This document shows, in pieces, positions 23,680-30,308 of a stretch of DNA of 30,748 nt (its first letter is position 1; every line of letters begins with the position of its first letter). Position numbers and translations under genes: made by a program. Source of the DNA: an uncultured Oscillospiraceae bacterium. Lineage in GTDB: Bacteria; Bacillota; Clostridia; Oscillospirales; Oscillospiraceae. Under the pieces are notes generated by a model, which was not told the origin of the DNA, made no database searches, and saw only the letters and a program-made list of their open reading frames with translations. The stretch lies in contig CAKTZP010000007.1 in NCBI GenBank assembly GCA_934636045.1, forward strand, positions 1-30,748, given 5' to 3'.

Positions 23680-23708
23680 TTGCAAAACCGCCCCGTTTCT
23701 GCTAAAAT
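23680..23708 (+). promoter_or_regulatory. rsmA promoter
   Basis: TTGCAA (23680-23685) and TAAAAT (23703-23708) are 17 nt apart, giving a start near 23715 and a leader of about 16 nt to the ATG at 23731. Confidence 0.6.
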
Positions 23709-23730
23709 GGCGGAAAAGGGGCTGTTCTTT

Positions 23731-24600
23731 ATGATCGACGTTTGCAGCGTCCAGCAGATTAAAGCACTGCTGGCAAAATATGGGTTCCACTTCTCCAAAT
23801 CCAAGGGGCAAAATTTCCTGACCCAGCGCTGGGTGCCTGCGCGCATCGCGCAGGACAGCGGCGTGGACGCACGCTGCGGCGTGCTGGAGATCGGACCGGG
23901 CTTCGGCCCGCTGACGCAGGAGCTCTGCCTCCGCGCCGGCAAGGTCATCGCCCTCGAGGTCGACACGACCCTCGCACCGGTGCTGGCCGAAACCGTCGGC
24001 GATTTTGATAATCTTGAAATTCACTATCTCGACGCGCTCAAGGCGGACCTTCCCGCGCTCGTTGCGGAAAAATTTGCCGGCCTGCAACCGATGGCGTGCG
24101 CAAATCTGCCCTATTATATTACTTCTCCAATCTTAACCAAGCTGCTGGAAAGCCGCTGCTTCTCCGCCGTCACCGTCATGGTGCAAAAGGAGGTCGCCCA
24201 GCGTATCTGTGCGCGCGCCGGCACGTCAGACTATTCCGCCTTCAGTATTCTCTGCCAATACTACGCCGTGCCGGAGCTGCTGTTTGAGGTACCGCCCAGC
24301 TGCTTTATCCCCCAGCCGAAGGTCACCAGCGCCGTTGTGCGTCTGCAGACCCACGAGCCCCCGGCGGAGATCGAAAATGAGGCGCTGTTCTTCCGCGCCG
24401 TCCGTGCCGGCTTCGCCATGCGGCGTAAAACGCTGCTCAACAGCCTCTCTGCCGGCTTCCGAGAGCTTTCTCGCACTGAGCTGGCGCACCTGCTGACCGA
24501 TTGCGGCATCGATCCCGCCGTCCGCGGCGAAACGCTGGACATCCCCGCCTTCGCCCGTATTGCAAACGCTCTGAACCGCCGCCTCGGCACGAAAAACTGA
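23731..24600 (+). CDS. rsmA: 16S rRNA (adenine1518-N6/adenine1519-N6) dimethyltransferase
   Basis: A 289-residue RsmA/KsgA. The N-terminal FSKSKGQNFL (21-30), the SAM motif VLEIGPGFGPLT (51-62) and the catalytic NLPYY (125-129) are all present, and the C-terminal helical domain is complete. It dimethylates A1518 and A1519 late in 30S assembly. The ATG at 23731 was chosen because AAGGGG lies upstream and the promoter ends at 23708; an in-frame ATG at 23707 overlaps that promoter. The HAD phosphatase starts 18 nt downstream and is probably cotranscribed. Confidence 0.96.
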   Translation: MIDVCSVQQIKALLAKYGFHFSKSKGQNFLTQRWVPARIAQDSGVDARCGVLEIGPGFGPLTQELCLRAGKVIALEVDTTLAPVLAETVGDFDNLEIHYLDALKADLPALVAEKFAGLQPMACANLPYYITSPILTKLLESRCFSAVTVMVQKEVAQRICARAGTSDYSAFSILCQYYAVPELLFEVPPSCFIPQPKVTSAVVRLQTHEPPAEIENEALFFRAVRAGFAMRRKTLLNSLSAGFRELSRTELAHLLTDCGIDPAVRGETLDIPAFARIANALNRRLGTKN

Positions 24601-24618
24601 CGTATTTTGGTGAATGAT

Positions 24619-25308
24619 ATGGAAAAAGCCCAATTTCAAACCATCTTTTTAGACCTTGACGATACGCTTCTCGATTTCGGCGCAGCCGAACGCGTCGCCA
24701 TCAGCAAAACCTTCCGCGATATCGGCTTGGAGCCGACCGAGGCGCTGCTGGCACGCTACCGCGAGCTGAACGAAGCGCAATGGGAGGCCTTTGAGCGCGG
24801 CGAGCTGACCCGTGAGCAGGTGCTGCTGCGCCGCTTTGAGCTGCTGTTCGCCGAATTAAGTCTGCCCTATGACGCAGCCTCTACGGAAGACCGCTACCGC
24901 GCATATCTGGGCGTCGGGCACTACTTTGTCGACGGCGCGCCGGAGCTGCTGGCCTATCTTGCGCCGAAATATGACCTGTATCTTGCCTCCAACGGCGTGG
25001 CCGACACGCAGTATTCCCGTCTGGAAAGCGCCGGAATTTCGCACTATTTCAAGGAGATTTTCATCTCCGAAACCACCGGCTATCACAAGCCCGAGCGCGC
25101 CTATTTCGACTATTGCTTCGCAAGGATTCCGAATTTTGACCCTACCCGAGCGCTCATCATCGGCGACAGCCTCACCAGCGACATCCTCGGCGGCCGCAAC
25201 GCGGGCATCCGCACCTGCTGGTTCAATCCCAAGCGCAAGCCGTGCAGCCCCGCAATTCTCCCCGATTTCGAGGTGCACTCCCTCGCCGAGCTGCACCGTC
25301 TCCTCTGA
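24619..25308 (+). CDS. HAD phosphatase, YjjG-type nucleotidase
   Basis: A 229-residue haloacid-dehalogenase-fold phosphatase. FLDLDDTLLDF gives the DxDxT motif (D12, D14); a YLASNGV segment is motif II, the GYHKP lysine motif III, and IIGDSLTSDILGG motif IV. The cap domain and GDSLTSD match YjjG/YfnB, which hydrolyse pyrimidine nucleoside monophosphates and remove non-canonical ones. ATG at 24619 follows GGTGA; TTG at 24607 and GTG at 24610 are in frame but lack a site. It follows rsmA by 18 nt. Confidence 0.88.
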   Translation: MEKAQFQTIFLDLDDTLLDFGAAERVAISKTFRDIGLEPTEALLARYRELNEAQWEAFERGELTREQVLLRRFELLFAELSLPYDAASTEDRYRAYLGVGHYFVDGAPELLAYLAPKYDLYLASNGVADTQYSRLESAGISHYFKEIFISETTGYHKPERAYFDYCFARIPNFDPTRALIIGDSLTSDILGGRNAGIRTCWFNPKRKPCSPAILPDFEVHSLAELHRLL

Positions 25309-25333
25309 CCGAAAAAGCAAACGGCAGCGCCGC

Positions 25334-25566
25334 TCAGGCTGTCAAAAAAGTCCGGTTCCGTCATTGCGAGGCCCTGAAAGGGCCGTGGCAATCTCGCAGA
25401 ATTGTTTTGAAATTTCAATCAACTTTGGCGAATTCGAAATATTTCACATGAGATTCCCACCTCGCTTCGCTCCGACCGGTAAATGGAGCGCCCGCATCCG
25501 CAAGGCGGCAGGTCGCTAACGGCTGCGCCTTCACAAGGATAAAATCCGGCTTTTTTGACAGTCTGA
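25334..25566. mobile_element. MITE-like element C, copy 2
   Basis: A 22-nt left end (25334-25355, TCAGGCTGTCAAAAAAG then TCCGG) is the inverted repeat of the right end (25546-25566, CCGGCTTTTTTGACAGTCTGA). The 233-bp unit contains repeat A (25360-25397) and the GGCGAATTCG flank seen at 7075-7090. Its ends match the 15396-15616 element, but the interiors differ. Confidence 0.55.
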
Positions 25567-25584
25567 CGCGCGCCGCGGCGCGGG

Positions 25585-25705
25585 GATTCCCTCAGTCAGG
25601 CAGCATATGCCCTATGGTGCGCACCGCTCGAAGCCTTCCTTGTGTAAAGTGATCTGTCAGTGAAGCTGCCTGAGGAATTGTGTCCTTGCGCAGCAAGGAC
25701 GGCGG
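25585..25705 (-). repeat. Degenerate B repeat before tRNA-Gln
   Basis: CCCTCAGTCAGGCAGC at about 25590 and GCTGCCTGAGG at about 25665 are the arms of a diverged B element. They are followed by the hairpin GTCCTTGCGCAGCAAGGAC, nearly the same as the one at 9441. Together with element C it fills the gap between the HAD gene and the tRNA; no gene is seen. Confidence 0.6.
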
Positions 25706-25748
25706 GCGCAGCCTGACGAAAAAAATCGCAATTTCTTGAAAATTTTTC

Positions 25749-25776
25749 TTGACTTTTCCGTAAATCTGCATATAAT
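25749..25776 (+). promoter_or_regulatory. tRNA-Gln promoter
   Basis: TTGACT (25749-25754) and TATAAT (25771-25776) are separated by 16 nt, 29 nt before the tRNA. Confidence 0.75.
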
Positions 25777-25805
25777 TAAATATGCGTTTTGCAGCGCAGC
25801 TCAAT

Positions 25806-25879
25806 AGGGGATTTGTGTAACGGTAGCACACCGGACTCTGACTCCGTTTGCGGGGGTTCGAATCCCTCATCCCCTGCCA
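25806..25879 (+). tRNA. tRNA-Gln (anticodon CUG)
   Basis: A 74-nt cloverleaf including encoded CCA. Acceptor AGGGGAT (25806-25812) pairs with ATCCCCT (25869-25875), then discriminator G and CCA. The D stem is GTGT/GCAC, the T arm is GGGGG-TTCGAAT-CCCTC with one weak pair, and the anticodon loop CTCTGAC puts CTG at 25838-25840. The top of the anticodon stem (27-43) is a C-U mismatch where an A-U pair is more usual. A second CCA follows directly (CCACCA). Confidence 0.95.
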
Positions 25880-25910
25880 CCAAGAGGGTACGAAAAAGAT
25901 GTACCCCGCG

Positions 25911-25936
25911 AAAGCCCGATTTTATCGGGCTTTTTT
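25911..25936 (+). terminator. Terminator after tRNA-Gln
   Basis: AAAGCCCGAT (25911-25920) pairs with ATCGGGCTTT around TTT, followed by more T (six in total). It ends the tRNA transcript 32 nt after the CCA. Confidence 0.9.
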
Positions 25937-26044
25937 GCTACCCATAAGCCGTTTTTCGGAGTTTCAAAATCGTAGATGAAAAATCGGCGTTTTCCCATTG
26001 AGGATAGATACGAACCCAAGTAACAACAGAATACAGAACAAGAA

Positions 26045-26079
26045 CGGCAGATAGTCACACGCACTACCTGCCGATTTTT
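26045..26079 (+). terminator. First of two tandem terminators before DUF6075 gene
   Basis: CGGCAGATAGT (26045-26055) pairs with ACTACCTGCCG (26063-26073) with one mismatch, followed by ATTTTTG. It lies 16 nt before the second terminator. Confidence 0.7.
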
Positions 26080-26089
26080 GTTGCCCTCG

Positions 26090-26129
26090 GAGCCAATCGT
26101 TTTGCAAAGAAACGGTTGGCTCTTTTTTT
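26090..26129 (+). terminator. Second tandem terminator before DUF6075 gene
   Basis: GAGCCAATCGTTT (26090-26102) pairs with AAACGGTTGGCTC (26110-26122), 13 pairs including one G-T pair, followed by seven T. The DUF6075 gene's AAGGAG begins about 13 nt further on, so it sits where an attenuator would. Confidence 0.85.
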
Positions 26130-26153
26130 ATTTCACAGAAAAGGAGCAAGACA

Positions 26154-26816
26154 ATGATCTTTTCAGATTCATCCCAGCAAAGAGCATTAGAACAGATGAT
26201 GACAGCCGTCCCAAGATTCCTTCCCCAAGGAGGCGGCAAAATGGTGCTTCACCATTTTGCGTACACAGCAGAAATGTGCGACTGCAGGTACTGCCTGTAT
26301 TACTGCAGAAAATGCACAGCCGATAGCCGCCCCTGCGTTGAGGAACGAATCCTTGCCGGAGTAGCAAGCCGAGCCGAAGTTATGACCGAAACCATGAAGG
26401 ACATCCACAATGCCGCCTTTCGCAGACGGCTCAATCAATTCATCAGAGAAAGCGAGGAACTACCTATGAACTTCAGAAACGAAAAACACCGTCAGGTATT
26501 CGACGAGGCCGTCCGCAAACGTAACAAGCAAAACTTCGCATTGATGGCGGCAATCTACCTGCTGACCGCCGAGCACAAGCTGTGGATGCAGATCAAGCGC
26601 TTCATCGAAAGGAACGAGATCAAGTTTGATAGCTTCAAGCCGAGGGACAGCAGCGAGAACGGGTATGCCCTCCTCTGCTGTACCAAGGATCTCTACCTCG
26701 GGACAAAGCACATCACGATCAGCGACCTTGCCGATACAGAGCTGGTCGTACCCAGGATGTTCGCACTCATTTGCAACGCAATGGCAATTCGAAGATTCGG
26801 TTTGGGCGCCATTTAG
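26154..26816 (+). CDS. Conjugative-element protein with Cys-rich N-terminus and DUF6075 domain
   Basis: A 220-residue protein in two parts. Residues 35-100 have a Cys-rich cluster (MCDCRYCLYYCRKC, RPCVEER) and a helical segment ending RRLNQFIRESEELP. Residues 105-220 (MNFRNEKHRQVFDEAVRKRNKQNFALMAAIYLLTAEHKLW … KDLYLGTKHITISDLADTELV … CNAMAIRRFGLGAI) look like DUF6075, common in clostridial conjugative transposons. An internal ATG at 26466 with GAGGAAC upstream could start the DUF6075 part alone, so this may be two genes that lost a stop. AAGGAG precedes the first ATG. Function is unknown. Base use is more AT-rich than the host's. Confidence 0.75.
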   Translation: MIFSDSSQQRALEQMMTAVPRFLPQGGGKMVLHHFAYTAEMCDCRYCLYYCRKCTADSRPCVEERILAGVASRAEVMTETMKDIHNAAFRRRLNQFIRESEELPMNFRNEKHRQVFDEAVRKRNKQNFALMAAIYLLTAEHKLWMQIKRFIERNEIKFDSFKPRDSSENGYALLCCTKDLYLGTKHITISDLADTELVVPRMFALICNAMAIRRFGLGAI

Positions 26817-26845
26817 TATAAGTATAAGGAAAGGAATGCACAGAA

Positions 26846-26962
26846 ATGATCAAAATCAGAATCAGAAACGCCGGTCACGAAATCGACGTCCGTTTCCCAA
26901 TCAGCGAGAGTGAGCTGTTCACAAAACTCACTGAAATCCACGCTGTTGAACACGAGAATGAA
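26846..26962 (+). pseudogene. Truncated conjugative-element protein, N-terminal fragment
   Basis: MIKIRIRNAGHEIDVRFPISESELFTKLTEIHAVEHENE is a plausible real N-terminus with AAAGGAA upstream. The reading then turns into another frame of the following DUF4314 segment, so the rest of the gene is gone. It resembles N-termini of small proteins carried by clostridial conjugative elements, but the family is not certain. Confidence 0.5.
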
Positions 26963-27170
26963 CGATTGGGATCGCCTGCACAGACAGGCACAGCGATACA
27001 AGGAAGCCTATCCCCCCAGAACACGGATCATGCTCCTCAGTATGGGCAACGATCCGAACCCCGTGGAGGGCGGCACAAGAGGAACGGTCAGAGCCGTGGA
27101 TGATGAAACCTCGTTGCACATATCCTGCAAAGCGATCGGCGAACCCAACCTGATAATGTTTGTCGCTGTT
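26958..27170 (+). pseudogene. DUF4314 fragment
   Basis: Starting at an ATG at 26958, the frame reads MNDWDRLHRQAQRYKEAYPPRTRIMLLSM and then GGTRGTVRAVDDETSLH. The YPPxTRIxLxxM and GTxGTVxxVDD blocks are the DUF4314 signature. The expected WDNG/C-terminal part is missing; sequence after about 27130 no longer fits the family and runs into the MATE remnant. It is a decayed element gene. Confidence 0.6.
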
Positions 27171-27870
27171 TTTTTATGAAAGGCAAGATGTTTCTTTGCA
27201 AAATGAAAAGGCAAGCTTTTTTCTTAATCAAGATAAGGGAAAGAACCACACTGACCGCCTGTGCCGCTACAGTTGCGATGGCAGCTCCTGCCGCTCCCAT
27301 TTTGAATCCGTCAATTAGTGTTATGTCCCCGACAATGTTGGTCACGCAGGCGATGGACACAAAAATGAGCGGCGATTTGGAGTCTCACATTCCTCTAAAA
27401 ACGGCACTGAGCAGATTATAAGCGACAATATAAAGACTTCCACCACCGCAGATCTGTATGTAATGAACGGTCTGTGTAAAGGCTTCTTCGGGGGCGTTCA
27501 TCCAATGGGCAATCGGCTTTGCGGCAAGCACCATCACAAAACTCAGTGTAATACCGAGAATACTGAAAACCTTAATGCTTGTACCGACTGTCAGTGCCGA
27601 TCCCTCATCGTCTTTATGACCTATGCGTTGCCCCAGCAGCACAGTTGTTCCCATTGAAAGACCTGTCGCAATACCTGTAACGATCTGCATTATTTGGCTT
27701 CCTGTGGATACAGCGGAAATGTCAGCGGTCGTTCCGAATTTCCTGACTGCCCACAGATCGACGGCTCCATAGAGTGCTTGCAGCACCAATGCCAACAGCA
27801 CCGACACGGCAAATTTCAAAAGCGAGGGCAGGATAGCACCCTCTAAAAAGTTGTTTCGTCTTTGTTTCAT
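27165..27870 (-). pseudogene. MATE efflux pump, N-terminal half, with in-frame stop
   Basis: From the ATG at 27870 the frame reads MKQRRNNFLEGAILPSLLKFAVSVL and matches a MATE drug/sodium antiporter through AVFRGM. A TGA then lies at 27387-27385, where homologues have Gly (RGMGDSKSP). The same frame continues DSKSPLIFVSIACVTNIVGDITLIDGFKMGAAGAAIATV up to KKKACLF, and then homology ends. So one nonsense change (GGA to TGA would suffice) and loss of the C-terminal half have both hit the gene. No functional pump is expected. Confidence 0.85.
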
Positions 27871-27879
27871 AGAATTGTC

Positions 27880-28215
27880 TTACGCTCCATTTATTTCCTC
27901 GAAATTGATCTCCGAAATAATATCCAGTATTTCGCAAAATTTCCCGATTTCCTCCATCGTATAACGGTCTGTGATTCGTTTGATCGCTTCGCTGTCCTGA
28001 CGGCGAAACACTTTATACTGCGGAATGGCTTCTTCGTTGACGGTCAGATAGTTCTTGCGTTTGTCGTTCGGGTCTGGCGTTTTCGTAATCAGTCCCTGCC
28101 TCAATAGTTCGTTGAGTTTTAATGTGACTCCCGGCTTTGAAACATTCAGTAGCTCTGCCAGCTTGGATGCCGTACATGTGCCGTTCATATTGCACCCGAA
28201 AAAGCAAGCATGCCG
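27880..28215 (-). pseudogene. MarR family regulator, 5'-truncated
   Basis: The frame keeps the winged helix of a MarR repressor (TASKLAELLNVSKPGVTLKLNELLRQGLITKTPDPNDKRKNYLTV) and the C-terminal helices, but the first helices are missing. Upstream of NMNGTCTASK the sequence changes to GC-rich host-like DNA near 28205-28215. It ends 9 nt before the MATE start, so it was a MarR-MATE operon of the MepR-MepA kind. A short start inside is possible, but dimerisation helices are lost. Confidence 0.7.
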
Positions 28216-28279
28216 CGCCAATCGGCGGGCCGCCGCGCCCTCCGGCAGGCGGCAAAATACAAAAAAGATGAAAAACCGC

Positions 28280-28308
28280 TTGACAAGCAGTAAAATTTAA
28301 TTTAGAAT
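28280..28308 (+). promoter_or_regulatory. gntR promoter
   Basis: TTGACA (28280-28285) and TAGAAT (28303-28308) are 17 nt apart. The predicted start is about 28315. Confidence 0.8.
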
Positions 28309-28325
28309 TATAGCAATATTTCGCA

Positions 28326-28339
28326 TACCGAATACGGAG
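28326..28339 (+). promoter_or_regulatory. Candidate GntR operator, site 1
   Basis: TACCGAATACGGAG, a near-palindrome centred on CCGAATACGG, begins 18 nt after the -10 box and overlaps the GGAGG of gntR. The same 14-mer with one change is found before the epimerase gene at 29435. Confidence 0.6.
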
Positions 28340-28348
28340 GCCAAAATT

Positions 28349-29026
28349 ATGATACTCAAGGTTGATAATCTCAACGAGCAGGCGTATAGCATCCTGCGGG
28401 AGAAGATTCTCTCCAAGGAGCTGCTGCCGGGCACGCGGCTGGTCGATTCCCGGCTGGCGGACGAATTCGGCATCAGCAGAACGCCCCTGCGCGACGCGAT
28501 TCGGATGCTTGCAGAGGAAGGTCTGGTCATCAACAGTCCGCAGAAGAAGGGCTACTTCGTCTATCAGCCCTCAGCGGAGGATATCAACGAAATTTTCGAG
28601 CTTCGCCTGTTCCTTGATCTCGCCGCCGCCACCAAGCTCATCACCGAGGTGTTCCCGAAGGACCCGAGCGCGCTCCTTCGCCTGCAGGAGGCCTATCGCG
28701 CAGAGCGCGAAAATCAGGATGTGGACTTTGTGCAGCAGGACGAGGATTTCCACGACACCATCATCCAGCTGTGCCATAACACGCGCATGGCCACGATCTA
28801 TTCCGACCTGCGCAGCCAGACCCGTGCGTTCCGCAGCGTGACCGCGCAGGACAAGAAGCGCATCGACAAGGCGCAGAATTTCCATGAAATGATCTACACC
28901 GGCTTTCTGAACATGGATCTGGACGCCACGCTCGCCGCCATTCGCAGGCATGTCGAATACAGCCGCGAGGACGCCATCAAGGACTACGTGTCCACCCCAC
29001 CCGAGGCAGGGCAGCAAACAGAATAA
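28349..29026 (+). CDS. GntR family regulator, FCD (FadR) subfamily
   Basis: A 225-residue regulator. Residues 5-70 are a GntR winged helix (LADEFGISRTPLRDAIRMLAEEGLV, 36-60). The rest is an FCD all-helical ligand domain with candidate metal residues D131 and H135 (DEDFH), a later His in NFHEMI and one in RRHVEYS. FCD regulators usually bind sugar acids or other carboxylates through a metal. It precedes an epimerase and an SDR of sugar-acid metabolism, and shares a candidate operator with them, so it probably represses both itself and that operon until the substrate appears. GGAGG lies 8 nt before the ATG. Confidence 0.92.
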   Translation: MILKVDNLNEQAYSILREKILSKELLPGTRLVDSRLADEFGISRTPLRDAIRMLAEEGLVINSPQKKGYFVYQPSAEDINEIFELRLFLDLAAATKLITEVFPKDPSALLRLQEAYRAERENQDVDFVQQDEDFHDTIIQLCHNTRMATIYSDLRSQTRAFRSVTAQDKKRIDKAQNFHEMIYTGFLNMDLDATLAAIRRHVEYSREDAIKDYVSTPPEAGQQTE

Positions 29027-29044
29027 CGTTTTCTTCCTTCCCCC

Positions 29045-29081
29045 GGCGCGGGCACTGTGCACCCCACACAGCGCCCGCGCC
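29045..29081 (+). terminator. Probable terminator after gntR
   Basis: GGCGCGGGC (29045-29053) pairs with GCCCGCGCC (29073-29081), with CTGTG/CACAG inside. The T-run is short (TTTGT). Confidence 0.55.
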
Positions 29082-29112
29082 TTTGTATATGCTCCCCCTT
29101 CCCCGCAGCGCA

Positions 29113-29215
29113 GCGCGGCCTTGGCTCCCTCTACGAGGGAGGTTTAGGGCTTGTACCGCGCCAAGACAGCTCCCTCTGACGAGGGAGCTGTCAGCCGAAG
29201 GCTGACTGAGGGAGA
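29113..29215 (+). repeat. B repeat between gntR and epimerase gene
   Basis: The 450-nt gap 29027-29477 holds a B element here: GGCTCCCTCTACGAGGGAG, then AGCTCCCTCTGACGAGGGAGCT, then GTCAGCCGAAGGCTGACTGAGGGAG. It is followed by the CGCCGCAGCGG tail found after other copies, the ATTATTC heptamers (29263-29286), a hairpin, and the epimerase promoter. No gene is seen. Confidence 0.8.
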
Positions 29216-29307
29216 GAACCCCGCCGCAGCGGATAATTAAATCCGTCCGAAGACACACCACCATTATTCATTATTCACTATCCACTAAATCGATACTGCC
29301 TGCACGC

Positions 29308-29347
29308 GGGAATTGTGTGTTCTGCACAATTCCCACGCCTTATTTTT
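29308..29347 (+). terminator. Hairpin with T-run upstream of epimerase promoter
   Basis: GGGAATTGTG (29308-29317) pairs with CACAATTCCC (29325-29334), 10 bp perfect, with TTATTTTTT beginning 6 nt later. It would insulate the epimerase promoter from readthrough. Confidence 0.5.
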
Positions 29348-29386
29348 TGTCGAATCGCCGAATTTCTTATTTCTTCGCCAAATCCA

Positions 29387-29416
29387 TTGACAAAGTCATG
29401 AAAAGCGTTTTATAAT
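29387..29416 (+). promoter_or_regulatory. Promoter of the sugar-acid operon
   Basis: Consensus TTGACA (29387-29392) and TATAAT (29411-29416) with an 18-nt spacer. The predicted start is about 29423. Confidence 0.8.
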
Positions 29417-29434
29417 CGAGATGCGAATTCGGAG

Positions 29435-29448
29435 TACCGTATACGGAG
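29435..29448 (+). promoter_or_regulatory. Candidate GntR operator, site 2
   Basis: TACCGTATACGGAG contains the perfect palindrome CCGTATACGG, and starts 19 nt after the -10 box. It differs from site 1 by one base and has the same position relative to its promoter. Confidence 0.6.
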
Positions 29449-29477
29449 TTCGTGATAGAGTAAAAAGGAGCGACGAT

Positions 29478-30293
29478 ATGAAAACAAGCACTTCTCTGTC
29501 TGTACAATACGATAATATCTTCTCCCCCTTCCCCGGGCGGCAGTGGGCAGACGGGCTTCGCTGGGTCAAGGACGCGGGCTTTGACGCTGTCGAGATCATC
29601 CTCAGCGACCCCGACCTGATTGACCGCCGCCTGCTGCAAAAGCAGCTGGAGCAGCTGGACCTTCCGGTTTCCACCATTTCGACCGGACAGGCCATGGGGC
29701 TGGAGCGTCTGTCGCTGGTCAGCGCCAGCCGCCAGACGCGGGAGGCGACGCTCGCCCGCCTGCGTCGGGACATCGACTTTGCCGTCGAGCTTGGGCGGCC
29801 GCACGTCACCATCGGCCTCATCCGTGGGCGCGGCGGGGAAAACAGTCTGGAAATGGAGCTTCCCCTGCTGCAAGATTCCCTGAAGCAGATTGCCGACTAC
29901 GCTGAGGCGCAACAGGTGGTTCTGAATCTCGAGGCGATCAACCGCTATGAGTGCAAATACCTCAATTCCTCCGAAGAGACCCTGCAAGTCCTCCATGACA
30001 TCGGCGATCCGGCCTGCATGGGCGTCCTGTACGACACCTTCCATTCCAACATCGAGGACGTCAGCATGACCGGCGCAATCGCAGCCCTGAAGGGCCGCAT
30101 TACCAACGTGCACCTTGCCGACAGCAATCGTCGGCTTCCCGGAGAGGGCCACATCAACTTCCACGCGGTCGCTGCCGCGCTGGAGGAGAGCGGCTACACC
30201 GGATATCTCGCGCTGGAGGTGCTCAATAACCCCTCCGCCGCGCACATTCAGGCTCACGCACAGGCAAGTATGCAATATGTTCTTGGCAAGTGA
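29478..30293 (+). CDS. Sugar isomerase/epimerase, 5-keto-L-gluconate epimerase-like
   Basis: A 271-residue TIM-barrel protein of the AP-endonuclease-2 family. Metal ligands of the tagatose-3-epimerase group are in place: E152 (LNLEAINRYE), D186 (LYDTFH), H212 (VHLADSNR) and E247 (LALEVL). The NRYE and LADSNRRLPGEGHINF blocks are closest to IolO-type 5-keto-L-gluconate epimerases. It probably epimerises a keto-sugar acid. ATG at 29478 follows AAAGGAG; a frame extension to 29421 runs through the operator and is rejected. The SDR gene starts 15 nt after its stop. Hydroxypyruvate isomerase is a less likely alternative. Confidence 0.88.
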   Translation: MKTSTSLSVQYDNIFSPFPGRQWADGLRWVKDAGFDAVEIILSDPDLIDRRLLQKQLEQLDLPVSTISTGQAMGLERLSLVSASRQTREATLARLRRDIDFAVELGRPHVTIGLIRGRGGENSLEMELPLLQDSLKQIADYAEAQQVVLNLEAINRYECKYLNSSEETLQVLHDIGDPACMGVLYDTFHSNIEDVSMTGAIAALKGRITNVHLADSNRRLPGEGHINFHAVAAALEESGYTGYLALEVLNNPSAAHIQAHAQASMQYVLGK

Positions 30294-30308
30294 GAAAGGA
30301 GACCTTAT

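Noticed and set aside
23479..23730. N-terminal extension of RsmA
   Set aside because: The extra residues match no RsmA, and cover the hairpin region and the promoter.
27385..27387. TGA recoding in the MATE gene
   Set aside because: The gene also lacks its C-terminal half and sits among other broken genes, so it is a plain pseudogene.
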